Shown here piece after piece: positions 10,552 through 23,019 of a DNA stretch of 64,000 bases (within the stretch, counting starts at the first letter, position 1; each line of letters begins with the position of its first letter). The notes under the pieces were generated by a model. That model worked only from the letters and a program-made list of their open reading frames with translations. It had not been told where the DNA came from and made no database searches. A program made the translations under genes and the position numbers. The DNA lies in the NCBI GenBank assembly GCA_047967505.1, contig CM106538.1. One strand, 5' to 3'. Source of the DNA: Dipteris shenzhenensis (taxonomy: Eukaryota; Polypodiophyta; Polypodiopsida; Gleicheniales).

Positions 10552-12414
10552 AATCCCAATTCGTGCACACCAAGCAGGTCTCATGCCTTCATGAATATGT
10601 CAGTTACCTGATCCTATGTGCTGACATAAAACATATCACTAAATCCTACTAGAACCTTCTCCCACACATAGTGATAATGCAGCTCAATGTGCTTTGTTCT
10701 AGCATGATAGACTGGGTTATTTGCCAAGTGTACACTACTCATGTTGTAAAAATAAATGACAACTGGCCCATCTATAGACTGATGCATATCATAAAGTACC
10801 AAGCTGCCTCACATGCAGCCATTGTTGCACCCCTGTACTCAGCCTTTGTGCTCGACAAGGCAACTGTAGGCTATTTCTTGCTGCTCCAAGTGGACTGCAG
10901 CACTCCCAAAGGAGAACATATATCCACTTGTAGATCGTCTATCAAAAAATACTACCAGCCCAATCAACACCAATGTATCCATGCAACTATATCTAAACCC
11001 CAGTCTCATAAAATAGTCCATATTGCAATGTGGACTTCACATACCTTAGTATGCATCTAGCCGCATCCAAATCCATTTTCCTTGGAGCCTGCATAAACTG
11101 GCTTACCAATCCAACAACATAGCTCAAATCTGGCTTGGTAATGGTCATATAAATCAAACTTCCTACTATGCATCTGTACATAGTAGGTTCTTCTAGAAGT
11201 CACCGTCATCTATGCTCAACTTCACATTCTACTCCAAAGGAATTGAAATAGGCTTACAGCCTGTCATCCATATTTGGACAGCATGTCCAATCCATACTAC
11301 CTCTACAAGAGCCATATCCCACTTCTGGATCTAATCACCTCAATGCCCAAGAAGTAATGCAGCTCTCCCAAACCCTTCATCTCAAACTTCTGCTTCAATA
11401 GCATTTTCACATGAAGGATATCTTCATCACTATCACCTGTGATGATCAAATCATCAACATAAATGACAAGTAGCATAATGCCTTTCTATGTTTTTCTCAC
11501 ATAAAGTGGAAATCTACCGTGGAAATCTGAAAGCAAATAGTGACAAGATACTGTCCTATCTTGTCAGACCATGCTATGGGTGCTTGCTTCAAGCCATACA
11601 AGGGTTTCTTCAACTTGTAAACAAACTCAGGATGAACAGCATGCACATAACCTAGTGGCTGCTCCATATAGACCTCTTCTTGCAAATCACCATGCAAGAA
11701 AGCATTCTTTACATCCATCTGATGTAAAGACCATCCCTTTGATGTAGCCATAGCAATGATTGCTCTACCTTATAAACCCACTTGCAGCCAATTGCATTCT
11801 TGTCTTTAGGGAAAGGCACCAATTCCCATGTAGCATTTGCTTCCAAGGCATCCATTTCTTCATCCATGGCTTTCTCCCATTTTTCTTTTCCCATGGCTTG
11901 CTCAAAAGAAGTGGGTTCTGGTTCATGTATCACTTTGACCATATAGGCATAGTGAATGGCTATAAATCCATCATATTTCAACCTATCCACAGGATACCTA
12001 GCGTTGGTAGACCTACGCAAAATAGGTTCACTACCAGGTCCTCTCAAAACATCCCTTGTCTTTCTTACTCCAGGTGTAACAACAGAAGTAAATACCCAAC
12101 TCATCATCAAGGCTCTGTTCTGCTGAGCCACTGGATTCACCATCCACATAAGAGTGACCTGCGTTCACACCAACCATGGGCTGATCTACTTTCTCTTTTC
12201 CTTTTCGTGATACTTGCATACAACTATCCGCATTGCTTTGAGGAGATCCTCTTGATCTCAATTTGCCTATCCATGGTGAAGTATGTGAACCACTACTAGA
12301 GGACACTACAGGTCCACTAATATTTTGTGATTGCTGCTGTGAATTCTGTGTAGTATTACCATTTTGTGCATCTACATCATCAATCACATTTATTGGTTTA
12401 TACCAGCTGCTCAT
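10552..12414 (-). pseudogene. pol: A2 reverse transcriptase and RNase H remnant
   Basis: Broken frames on the minus strand. Bases 12149-11709 encode the start of the RVT_2 reverse transcriptase ([40 protein letters not shown]). Bases 11751-11497 encode [20 protein letters not shown]. Bases 11181-10993 hold GSLIYMTITKPDLSYVVGLV, and 10840-10552 the RNase H end ([14 protein letters not shown]). The YVDD region around 11450 is readable (VIYVDDLIITGDS), but the reading frame shifts several times. About 150 bp are deleted between the two RT pieces. No functional enzyme could be made. Confidence 0.88.
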
Positions 12415-13740
12415 CTCATCAAAAACTCATTTGAGAGGTACTCTCCCCCTCCATCTGACCTTAGGCATTTAATTGCAAGCCTGTTTCTTTTTCAACCATA
12501 GCTTTAAAATTTTTGAAATGCCCAAACACTTCACTTTTCTTTTTCATAAAATACACCCAAACTTTTCTACTGTAGTTATCAATAAAAGTGACAAAATAAT
12601 GACAGCCTCCAATAGATGTAGCTTTAGTAGTCCACAAAGTGGATTAATTCCAATGGCCTCTTACTCTCTTGAAGATGTCTAGGAAATGGTTCCTTGCCTG
12701 TTTTCCCAAATTGACAGGCTTCACATACCTTATGCATTTCTGCAACCTTGAACTTAGGCAATCCTGCAATAATATTTTGGGGCCTCCATTAATTTAAGTC
12801 ACTGTACATTAACATGACCAATGCATTTATGCTAGATATCAATATCTGCAACTACACCGGTCCCATGTGCAAACATTGTTGCACTCAATTCAGGCATGTC
12901 CACATCCAACGTAAACATCCTGCCCTTCTTCTTCCCTTTTGCTATCAAGCGACCTTTATTTTTCATATCCTCAACAAAGCATCCATGAGGATTAAATACG
13001 ACCTGCAAGCCTTGCTCAACCATTTGACCAACAGAAACAAGGTTCTTGGTGATATTCGGGACATGAAATACATCAGACAGGTATTTCTTTTTTCCATCCT
13101 GCATAAATAAAGGAATTTTACCAATCTGCACAATAGGATGTGCAGTATCATCACTAGTCTCCACAAATCCTGGTCTTTCCATTTTCCTTGCATCTTGCAT
13201 CCATTCTGCATGACTTGTCATGTGGTTTGACGCACCCTGAGTCAACATACCACACATCATTGCTTTCTTCTGCACTTGTCACAGAATTGGTCATGTGCTG
13301 CACCATAAACAGATGCTCATTCTATCATCACCCTGTCTACTAGAGGATGCATAATTGCCTTGTTGCAATTTTCCAGTCATGATGTCAATCTACTTTTTAT
13401 AGCAGTCTTTAACCATATGACCCATTTTACCACAGTAGTAGCATTGCTGTTTGCATTTTGGCCTCTCTGCCATCCACCACGACCTCTTTGGCTCCCCCTG
13501 CCTCTAAAGTTACCACGTCCTCCTCCATAGGATTGGTTTCTTGAATTTGCTGCATTTTTTGATTCTCCCACAGGCTCCAGATTGGCCTGCTCTACCTCTG
13601 CCTCTACCTCTTCTAGCATTTGAGTAGAAGATAGTTTCTTTTGAAGTTCCTCCTGAAGAAGATGCACCACCATTTCTCTGCTCTTCAGAAATTAGAAGAG
13701 CAATCAACTCCCCAAAATCAAAAAATTCTCACGGGCGGCA
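12415..13740 (-). pseudogene. gag-pol: A2 gag, protease and integrase remnant
   Basis: Bases 13740-13377 hold the end of Gag with an RGRGRAG-type Arg/Gly stretch and a damaged zinc knuckle. Bases 13275-12832 hold the region after the protease (TAHPIVQIGKIPLFMQDGKK, NITKNLVSVGQMVEQGLQVV). Integrase is reduced to pieces around 12480-12780. The N-terminal half of Gag is missing because GA satellite begins at 13741. Several stops are CAG to TAG changes relative to A4 and A8. Confidence 0.85.
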
Positions 13741-13799
<59 letters not shown>

Positions 13800-13821
13800 A
13801 GGGAGAGAGTGCTGCTGCCAC

Positions 13822-13864
<43 letters not shown>

Positions 13865-13911
13865 GTGATAGCAAGAGAGCCAGAGAGAGAGAGAGGTGAA
13901 GGGACAGAGAC

Positions 13912-13961
<50 letters not shown>

Positions 13962-14037
13962 GGGAGAGAGAGAGAAAGAGAGAGCAAAGGAGAGGGAGCA
14001 GAGAGAGAGAGGTGTAGGGAGAGAGTGACGTTGCCAC

Positions 14038-14078
<41 letters not shown>

Positions 14079-14216
14079 AGAGGGAGGGGAGAGAGAGGTG
14101 TAGAGAGAGAATTCCATTGCCGTGGTAGCACGAGAGTGAGTGAGTGAGAGAGAGAGAGAGAGAGAGACAGAGAGAGACAGAGAGACAGAGCAATAGGGAG
14201 AGAGAGAGGTAGGGAG

Positions 14217-14252
<36 letters not shown>

Positions 14253-14437
14253 GTGAGAAAGAGAGAGAGAGAGGTAGGGATAGATAGATAGATAGAGATA
14301 GATGAGAGAGAGAGAGGTGTTGGGACAGAGTGTCGCTATCGCAATAGCATGAAAGTGATAGAGAGAGAGAGAGCGCAAAGGATAGAGAGGGAGAGGAGAG
14401 GTGTAGGGAGAGAGTGCTGCTGCTGTGACAACACCAG

Positions 14438-14482
<45 letters not shown>

Positions 14483-14557
14483 AGAGAGGAGAGAGCAAAT
14501 GAGAGGGGGGGAGAGAGAGAGAGGTGTAGGGAGAGAGTGCCGCAGCTACCATGGCAC

Positions 14558-14601
<44 letters not shown>

Positions 14602-14624
14602 GAAGGGAGAGACCCAGCACAGAC

Positions 14625-14706
<82 letters not shown>

Positions 14707-14947
14707 GGAGAGGCGAAAAGAGAGAGTCCCGCTACCGTGGCCGTGGCAGTACGAGAGAGAAAGAGAGAGAGAGGGGTAGGGAGAGAGAGCCACGGTAGCA
14801 TCTCTCTCTCTCTCTCTCCCTATAGCCCTCTCCCTACGCAAGAGAGAGAGGCACAGAGAGAGATAGAAAGAGAGAGAGAGAGAGAGAGGGGTAGTGAGAG
14901 GTGAAGGGAGAGAGTCCCGTAACTGCGGCAGCAGCAACGCAAGCGAG

Positions 14948-14999
<52 letters not shown>

Positions 15000-15248
15000 G
15001 AGGAAGGGAGATAGAGAGGTGAAGGGAGACAGAGAGGTGAAGGAAGAGAGTGCCACTACCACGGGAGCATGAGATAGATAGATAGATAGATGGATAAAGA
15101 GAGACAGAGAGGTGAAGGGAGAGACACAAAAGCAAGAGAGAGTGAGGGGAGAGAGGTGACAGCACGCACGCGAGAGAGAGAGAGAGAGAGGGGGGGGGGA
15201 GAGGTTGGGAGAGAGAGAGAGGTAAAGGGAGAGAGTGCTACTGCTACA

Positions 15249-15286
<38 letters not shown>

Positions 15287-15335
15287 GTGAAGGGAGAGAG
15301 TGCTGCTACAACGGGAGCATGGCATAGATACACAA

Positions 15336-15383
<48 letters not shown>

Positions 15384-15473
15384 GAAGGGAGATACGGGGA
15401 AGCGAGAGAGCCAGAGAGAGAGAGAGGTGAAGGGAGAGAGTGAGAGGAGAGAGACAGTAGCACGGGTGCACGC

Positions 15474-15517
<44 letters not shown>

Positions 15518-15852
15518 GGGAGAGAGAGAGAGAGTAAAGGAGAGAGTGCCATTGCCGCATGCAAGAGAGAGAGAGAGAGAGAGAGAGAGCCACTGCAGCA
15601 GGAACGTGACACAGATAGATAGATAGTTAGATAGATAGATAGAGAGAGAGAGACAGGTAGCGAGAGGTGAAGGGAGAGAGTCCCGCAAACCACGGCAGCG
15701 ACCGCAAGAGAGACAGAGAGAGAGGGGTAGGGAGAGAGAGACACGAGAGAGAGAGAGAGAGAGAGAGAGGTGAAGGGAGAGAGTGCCACTACCATGGGAG
15801 TGTGAGATAGATGATGTGGCAGCGAGAGAGAGAGATAAAGAGATAGAGATAG

Positions 15853-15899
<47 letters not shown>

Positions 15900-16021
15900 G
15901 TGAAGGGAGAGAGTCTGATTGCCGCGGCTACGACATTGCGAGAGAGACAGAGAGAGAGAGGGTAGGGAGAGAGAGATATGGTAGCATCTCTCTCTCTCTC
16001 AATACCCCTCTCCCTATGTGT

Positions 16022-16059
<38 letters not shown>

Positions 16060-16061
16060 AT

Positions 16062-16108
<47 letters not shown>

Positions 16109-16159
16109 GTAGGGAGAGAGAGAGAGAGAGGTAAAAGGAGAGAGTGCCATTGCCGCATG

Positions 16160-16195
<36 letters not shown>

Positions 16196-16346
16196 GCTGC
16201 AGCAGGAACGTGACATAGATAGATAGATAGTTAGATAGATAGATAGAGAGAGAGAGACAGGTAGCAAGAGGTGAAGGGAGAGAGTCCCGCAACCACGGCA
16301 GCGACAACGCAAGAGAGACAGAGAGAGAGGTGTAGGGAGAGAGAGA

Positions 16347-16388
<42 letters not shown>

Positions 16389-16463
16389 GAAGGAGAGAGT
16401 GCCCACTACCACGGGAGTGTGAGATAGATAGATGTGGCAGCGAGAGAGAGAGATAAAAGAGAT

Positions 16464-16521
<58 letters not shown>

Positions 16522-16650
16522 GTGAAGGAGAGAGTCTGATTGCCGCGACTACGACATTGCGAGAGAGACAGAGAGAGAGAGGGTAGGGAGAGAGAGATAC
16601 GGTAGCATCTCTCTCTCTCTCACTACCCCTCTCCCTATGTGTGAGAGAGA

Positions 16651-16700
<50 letters not shown>

Positions 16701-16909
16701 GAAGGGAGAGAGTGCCACTCCCATAGATAGATAGATAGAGAGAGACACACATAGGTGAAGGAGAGACACAAAGTGAGAGAGTGAGAGAGAAAGAGAGGTG
16801 AAGGGAGAGAGTGAGGGGAGAGAGCCGGCATTCACATGTGTGAGAGAGAGAGGGAGAGGTAGGAGAGAGTGCCGCTGCCACGGGAAGCAACATAGATAGA
16901 CAGATACAT

Positions 16910-16948
<39 letters not shown>

Positions 16949-17043
16949 GCGAGAGGTGAAGGGAGAGAGTCCTGCAGTCATGGCAGCGGTAGCGCAAGAG
17001 AGACAGAGAGAGACAGGTAGGGAGAGAGACATGCGAGAGAGAG

Positions 17044-17113
<70 letters not shown>

Positions 17114-17275
17114 CGAGAGAGTGCCACTGCCATGGGAGCATGAGATAGATAGATAGATGGATAAAGAGAGAGAGAGACAGGTGAAGAGAGAGATGCAGAA
17201 GCAAGATAGTGAGAGAGAGAGAGAGAGGTGAAGGGAGAGAGTGAGGGGAGAGAGACGGCAGTGCGCTATGCACGT

Positions 17276-17310
<35 letters not shown>

Positions 17311-17361
17311 GGAGAGGTAGGGGAGAGAGAAAGGTAAAGGGAGAGAGTGCCACTGCAGGAC

Positions 17362-17407
<46 letters not shown>

Positions 17408-17681
17408 AAGGCAGAGAGTGCACTGCCACGAGAGAGCGCGACATAAATAGATAGATAGATAGAGAGACAGAGAGAGAGACAGGTGAAGGAAGAGACGCCG
17501 AAGCGAGAGAGCAAGAGAGAGAGAGAGAGGGGAAAGGGAGAGAGTGAGGGGAGAGAGTCGACAATGCGCGTGCACATGCACGCGTGAGAGAGAGAGAGAG
17601 AGAGATATAGAGATAGAGAGGTAGGGAGAGAGAGAGAGAGAGAGGTAAATGAAGAGAGTGCCGTTGTCACACACAAGAGAG

Positions 17682-17716
<35 letters not shown>

Positions 17717-17893
17717 GGGGAGGGAGAGAGCGCCACTGCCATGGGAGCACTACAAAGATAGATAGAAAGATAGAGAGAGAGAGAGAGGGAGACACAGAGA
17801 GAGGTGAAGGGAGAGAGGTAGCAATGAGAGAGCCAGGGAGAGACAGAGAGAGGTGAAGGGAGAGACACGGCAGCATGCATGCACACGTGCATG

Positions 17894-17934
<41 letters not shown>

Positions 17935-18101
17935 AAAGGAGAGGGAGGGGAGAGAGAGAGAGGTGAAGGGAGAGAGTACCACTGCCACAGTAGAGAGAGA
18001 GAGACAGAGGGGGGGGGAGAGAGAGAGAGAGAGAGAGAGAGAGGAAGAGGGGAGGGGAGAGAGACAGGTGTAGGGAGAGAGTGCCATTGCCATGGCAGCA
18101 C

Positions 18102-18161
<60 letters not shown>

Positions 18162-18403
18162 AGAGAGAGAGGTAGGGAGAGAGAGACAGAGAGAGAGAGA
18201 GAGAGGGAGAGAGAGAGAGAGAGAGGTGTGAAGGGAGAGACACAGAAGTGAGAGAGCGAGCGAGAGAGAGAGAGGTGAAGGAAGAGAGTGAGGGAGAGAC
18301 ACGGCAGTATACGTGCACGACGCAAGAGAGAGAGAGAGAGAGGGAGAGAGGTAGGTAGGGAGAGAGAGAGTAAAAGGAGAGAGTGCCTTTGCCGCAATCG
18401 CAC

Positions 18404-18468
<65 letters not shown>

Positions 18469-18649
18469 AGAGATGAAGGGAGAGAGTGCCGCTGGCACAA
18501 TAGAGAGAGAAAGAGAGAGAGAGAGAGAGGGAGAGAGTAGGGAGAGAGTGGTACTATTGCAATAGAGAGAGAGAGAGGTGAAGGGAGAGATGCCAACAGC
18601 AAGAGAGAGAGAACGAGGGAGAGAGAGAGATGTAGGGAGAGAGTGCTGC

Positions 18650-18694
<45 letters not shown>

Positions 18695-18745
18695 GAAGGG
18701 AGAGAGGCCATGGGAGCACGACATAGATAGATAGATAGAGAGAGA

Positions 18746-18787
<42 letters not shown>

Positions 18788-18840
18788 AAAGGAGCGGGAG
18801 CGGAGAGAGAGAGGTGTAGGGAGAGAGTGCCACTGGCGCA

Positions 18841-18874
<34 letters not shown>

Positions 18875-18914
18875 GTAGAGAGAGAGTGCCATTGCCACAG
18901 CAACACGAGTGAGT

Positions 18915-18974
<60 letters not shown>

Positions 18975-19050
18975 GAGAGGTGGGGGGAGAGAGAGAGAGA
19001 GAGAGGTAGGGATAAATAGAGAGAGATAGAGAGAGAGAGAGGGAAGGAGG

Positions 19051-19095
<45 letters not shown>

Positions 19096-19212
19096 GTTGG
19101 GACAAAGTGTTGCTGCCGTAGTGGCACGAAAGTGAGAGAGCGAGAGAGAGTGCAAAGGATAGAGAGAGGAGAGAGAGAGGTGTAGGGAGAGAATGCCACT
19201 ACCATGCAACAC

Positions 19213-19260
<48 letters not shown>

Positions 19261-19338
19261 ACAGAGAGGAGAGAGCAAAGGAGAGATAGGGCAAAGAGAG
19301 AGGTGTGGGGAGAGAGTGTCGCGGCCGCTACGGCAACG

Positions 19339-19381
<43 letters not shown>

Positions 19382-19398
19382 CAGAGAGAGAGAGGCGA

Positions 19399-19442
<44 letters not shown>

Positions 19443-19507
19443 GGGAGAGGTGAAGGGAGAGAGTCCACTGCCATGGCCGTGGTAGTGCGAGAGAGATAGA
19501 GGGGTAG
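13741..19507. repeat. GA-rich complex satellite, block 3 (largest)
   Basis: A 5.8-kb array of (GA)n tracts and recurring cores. Seen repeatedly: GTGCCACTGCCACGGGAGCA-type cores followed by (GATA)n (e.g. 15055, 15300, 17130, 17430, 18705); GAGTCCCGCAACCACGGCAG-type cores followed by GCAAGAGAGACAGAG (14910, 15685, 16285, 16970); GACACGGCAGCATGCATGCA-type cores (15155, 15465, 17870, 18300); and strand-switched CT segments at 14801, 15985 and 16606. At 19000-19507 the core order duplicates block 1. All ORFs here are translations of GA or CT repeats. Confidence 0.96.
14771..14836. repeat. GA/CT palindromic hairpin in the satellite
   Basis: GAGGGGTAGGGAGAGAGAG on the left pairs with CTCTCTCTCTCCCTA and CCCTCTCCCTA on the right around a CACGGTAGCAT loop. 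Seven further copies of this strand-switch unit occur at about 15955-16018, 16580-16641, 38953-38990, 39099-39155, 39793-39844, 39981-40043 and 40999-41056, the one at 38953 having lost much of its left arm. Confidence 0.9.
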
Positions 19508-19863
19508 TGTTGAGATATCAAGCTCCACCACTCGTGATATGCCAGGGTGACTGTTGTGCGTTCATGTCACTGACTTGTTAGCTGCAGATGCAGTAGGTAC
19601 ACCGCCCATGAATAATAGCTAGATGACAGCTATCTTTATGTACTCTAGTTAGTGGCTCAATTAGTATGCCACCTTAGTTAGCTGAGTTTGGTTTTAGAGC
19701 CACATATAGGGTTCACCTATTCTTTTGTACTTAGAGCTCTTTTGGCTTACACAAGTAAGAAGAGGAAATTTGTTTTCAGCCTCCACCTTTGTGTATTATC
19801 CCCCATTGTGTATGTGAGAAAGCTACAAGTGAGACTCCTTCCTTCTCTCCCACTCTCTTCACA
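19508..19863 (+). mobile_element. A3 5' LTR
   Basis: A 356-bp LTR from TGTTGAGATATCAAGCTCC to CTCTTCACA, followed by TGCTATCAGAGC (one mismatch to the tRNA-Met primer site). Its own 3' LTR is not in the window, because the right part of A3 ends in GA satellite at 37353. Confidence 0.94.
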
Positions 19864-20319
19864 TGCTATCAGAGCCAAGTTCGTGGTAAGGAGCTCAAGA
19901 AAGCAAACCAATTTCGCAGTGTCCTAGTAAGAGGATTAGTGTTGCTTTTCCTTTTTTGTGAGTTTGGGAGCAAATCTGTACAGGTAGCACAGCCAAAAAG
20001 TGCAAGAGTGCACTGTCTCAGATTGGTGAAAATATTTTTTTGATTCGAGGCCATTTCATTTTGGTGGCGGAAGTTTTCTGCAGGCACTCAGGAAAGTGCC
20101 CTATTTTTGTTGTGTGACCACTATTCTGCAGGCCGGTGAAAAGTTATTGTAGAAATTACATCGTATGCCTATGCGCAAAGATATTGGGAGTGACAGAGTC
20201 ATTCTTATTGCCTGTTGATGCATAATCATCACTAGGAAGGGACTGTGTGGTCAAATACCATTCTCGATGGCAGAAGTTGTGTTTTTTTCCAGTGACAGAA
20301 TATTTTGCAATGTTTTGTA

Positions 20320-21438
20320 ATGGTGTGTGATGCTCTTTCATAGAGTGTTACTAAAAATCTTGGCAAGAACAACTTCGAAGCATTGGAGGTTTAGAATGAC
20401 GAATTTCCTTAAGGGAAAAGGCTATTGGGAGTTCATTACTGGAGCTGAACAAGAACCAGTTATTCCTAATGTTCCCAATCAATAAGAGTTGCATGCATTT
20501 AGAGGCTAGCATGAGAGAGCCATAAAAGTTATGTACTGGTTGTCTATCAGCATTTCACATTCTATGATTGTGCATATTCAGGATGCAAGCATGCCGAAGG
20601 AGGTGTGGGATACTTTGACAAAAATGTATAGCACAAATACGCAAGCCAGGAAAATGCAGCTCAAGCAAGAAGTTGCATAATGTGCAAAGAGAAAATATGA
20701 GCATCAGTGACTACCACATGAAGGTGAAGAAGATTGCAGATGCACTTGCTTCTATTAGGTCACCAGTGGAAGATGATGATTTAGTTTATGTGACCTTGAA
20801 TGGTCTAGGAAAGGATTATGCACAGTTCTAGACATCCATTGCCATCTGTTAGAATTTTCCTGATTCTGGTGAGTTGATTACTCTTCTAATTTCTAAAGAG
20901 CAGAGAAATGGTGGTGCATCTTCTTCAACAGGAACTTCAAAAGAAACTATCTTTTACTCAAATGCTGGAAGAGGTAGAGGCAGAGGTAGAGCAGGTTGAT
21001 CTGGAGGCCATGGGAGAAATTAGAATATACAGCAAATTCAAGAAAACTAGTCCCATGGAGAAGGACATGGTAACTTTAGAGGCAGGGGGAGCCAAAGAGG
21101 TCATGGTGGATGGTAGAGAGGCCAAAATGCAAACAGCAATGTTGAATGCTACTACTATGGTAAAATGGGTCATATGGTTAAAGACTGCTATAAAAAGTAG
21201 AATGACATCATGACTAGAAAATTACAGCAAGGCAAATATGCATCCTCTATTAGACAGGGTGATGAAAAAAATGAGCATCTGTTTATGGTGTAGCACATGA
21301 CCAATTCTGTGACAAGTGCAGAAGAAATCAATGATGTATGGTATGTTGACTCAGGTGCATCAAACCACATAACAGGTCATGCAAAATGGATGTAGGATGC
21401 AAGGGAAATGGAAAGATGAGGCTTTGTGGAGACTGGTG
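20320..21438 (+). pseudogene. gag: A3 gag and start of protease (broken)
   Basis: Begins ATG GTG TGT GAT GCT and meets a TAG where A1 has CAG (codon 8). Recognisable downstream are the family A Gag segments ending in ALASIRSPVEDDDLVYVTLN, then a zinc-knuckle area near 21145-21200 read across frameshifts (YYGKMGHMVKDCYKK), then VWYVDSGASNH-type protease sequence near 21330-21370 ending in VETG. Several frameshifts and stops exclude function. The frame would have continued into GDDTAHP at 34732 before A4 arrived. Confidence 0.85.
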
Positions 21439-21795
21439 TGTTGAGATATCGAGCTCCACTCATGATATGCCAGGGTGACTGTTGTGCATTTATGTCACTG
21501 ACTTGTTAGCTGCAGATGCGGTTGGTACACCGCCCATGAATAATAGCTGGATGACAGCTATCTTTATGTACTCTAGTTAGTGGCTCAGTTAGTGTGCCAC
21601 CTAGGTTAGTTGATTTTGGTTTGAGACCCAAATATAGGGTTCATCTATTCCTTTTTGTATGAGAGAGAGTTTTTTGGCTTTCACAATGAAGAAGAGGAAA
21701 ACTGTTTTCAGCATCCACCTTTGTGTGTATTCCCCCATTATGTATGTGAGAAAGCTGCAAGTGAGACTCCTTACCTCTCTCCCACTCTCCTCACA
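21439..21795 (+). mobile_element. A4 5' LTR
   Basis: A 357-bp LTR, TGTTGAGATATCGAGCTCC to CTCCTCACA. It carries a variant block (TTCCTTTTTGTATGAGAGAG) that is shared with the far part of its 3' LTR at 34580-34610 and not with other family A LTRs. This confirms that the two belong to one element. Confidence 0.95.
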
Positions 21796-21807
21796 TGGTA
21801 TCAGAGC
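21796..21807 (+). promoter_or_regulatory. A4 primer-binding site
   Basis: TGGTATCAGAGC immediately after the LTR end: an exact match to the usual plant initiator tRNA-Met site for minus-strand priming. Confidence 0.95.
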
Positions 21808-22068
21808 TCGGTTCATGGGAAGGAGCTCAAGGAAGCAAACCAAGTTCGTAGTGTCTTGGTCCGTGAAAAGTTGCCATAGAAATTGCATCGTATGCCTATG
21901 CACAGAGATATTGGGAGTGATAGTATCATTCTTATTGCATGTTGATGCAAAATCGTCACTAGGAAGTGACTGTGTGGTCAAATACAACTTTCGGCAGTTT
22001 TGCAGATTTGCCTTGTGAGGCAGAAGTTGTGTTTTTTGCACTGATAGAATATTTTGCAGTGTTTTGTA

Positions 22069-23019
22069 ATGGCGTCTGACTCTCTTTCATAGATTGTCAC
22101 TGAAAAGCTTGACAAGAACAATTTCCAAGCATGGAGCTTTAGAATGACAAATTTCCTTATGGGAAAAGGCTATTGGGAGTTCATTATAGGAAATGAAGAA
22201 GAACCAGTTCTTTCTAATGTTCCCAATCAATAGGAAATGTAGGCATTTAAAGCCTGGCATGAGAGAGCCAGAAAAGTTATGTACTGGCTATCTATAAGTA
22301 TTTCAAATTCTATGGTTGTGCATATTCAAGATGCAAGCATGCCAAAGGAGGCATGGGATACTTGGGCAAAAATGTACAGCACAAATACGCAAGCCAGGAA
22401 AATGCAGCTCAAGCAGGAGTTGCACAATGTGCAGAGAGAAAATGTGAGCATCAATGACTACGAGATGAGGTTGAAGAAGATTGCAGATGCACTTGCTTCC
22501 ATTGGGTCGCCAGTGGAAGATGATGATTTAGTTTTTGTGACCTTGAATGGTCTAGGAAAGGATTATGTAGAGTTTCGGACATCCACTGCTGTCCGTGAAA
22601 AATTTCCTGATTTTGAGGAGTTGATTGCTCTTCTAATTTCTAAAGAGCAGAGAAATGGTGGTGCATATTCTTTAGGAGGAACTTCAAAAGAAACTCTCTT
22701 CTACTCAAATGCTAAAAGAGGTAGAGGCAAAGGTAGAGCAGGCTGATCTAGAGGCCGTGGTAGAAATCAGAATCTATAGCAAATTCAAGAAAACCAGTCC
22801 TATGGAGGAGGACATGGTAACCTTAGAGGTAGGGGAGCCAAAGAGGTCGTGGTGGATGGCAGAGGTGCCAAAATGCAAACAGCAATGTTGAATACTATTG
22901 TGGTCAAATGGGTCATATGGCTAAAGACTGCTACAAAAAGCAGAATGACATTATGAAAGGAAAATTAGTAAAGCAATTATGCATCCTCTAGTAGATAGGG
23001 TGATGAGAGAAATGAGCAT
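22069..23019 (+). pseudogene. gag: A4 gag (broken)
   Basis: ATG at 22069 reads MASDSLS then TAG (CAG in A1). Further stops come at about 22234 and 22243. The longest open part, 22279-22746, has the copia Gag segment WLSISISNSMVVHIQDASMP, KEAWDTWAKMYS and ALASIGSPVEDDDLVFVTLN, followed by a basic RGRGKGRAG tract. A CX2CX4HX4C zinc knuckle of the type YYCGKMGHMAKDCYKK lies near 22885-22945 but is split by frameshifts. Gag would form the virus-like particle and bind element RNA. It is dead in this copy. Confidence 0.88.

Larger units (their letters stand above)
10508..13740 (-). mobile_element. Family A copia, copy A2 (truncated, minus strand)
   Basis: Read on the minus strand this is a family A element from within gag (13740) to the first 29 bp of the 3' LTR (10508-10536). 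The rest of that LTR is lost in the gap, and the upstream part (LTR, leader, start of gag) is replaced by GA satellite. Domains come in copia order: Gag, zinc knuckle, protease, integrase, reverse transcriptase, RNase H. Compared with A8 it lacks about 440 bp of integrase (junction near 12420) and about 150 bp of reverse transcriptase (junction near 11765). Confidence 0.93.
19508..21438 (+). mobile_element. Family A copia, copy A3, left part
   Basis: Holds the 5' LTR (19508-19863), primer-binding site, leader and gag to the start of the protease region. It stops at GAGACTGGTG where the A4 LTR is inserted, and resumes at 34730 (AGGTGATGATACTGC). The 5 bases either side, TGGTG and AGGTG, are the target-site duplication with one mismatch. 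The left flank is GA satellite ending in GGGGTAG, the same site as A1. Confidence 0.94.

Noticed and set aside
9590-10652. Open frames crossing the N run
   Set aside because: They consist of unknown residues across an assembly gap and GA repeats.
11760-12299. Long frames antisense to copia pol (also 24582-24944, 36181-36543, 53496-53888, 61446-61901)
   Set aside because: They are mirror frames of the same RT segment in five copies; the sense strand carries the conserved motifs.
7423-19527. Long open frames rich in Leu-Ser or Arg-Glu (up to 751 codons) in the GA blocks, also at 37284-41580 and 47737-48180
   Set aside because: Both strands and several frames are open at once because (GA)n and (CT)n contain no stop codons. 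The proteins are pure dipeptide runs with no domain. They are repeat translations, not genes. Only the first ~35 codons of the 48180 frame, before the repeat, belong to the DUF7869-like gene.
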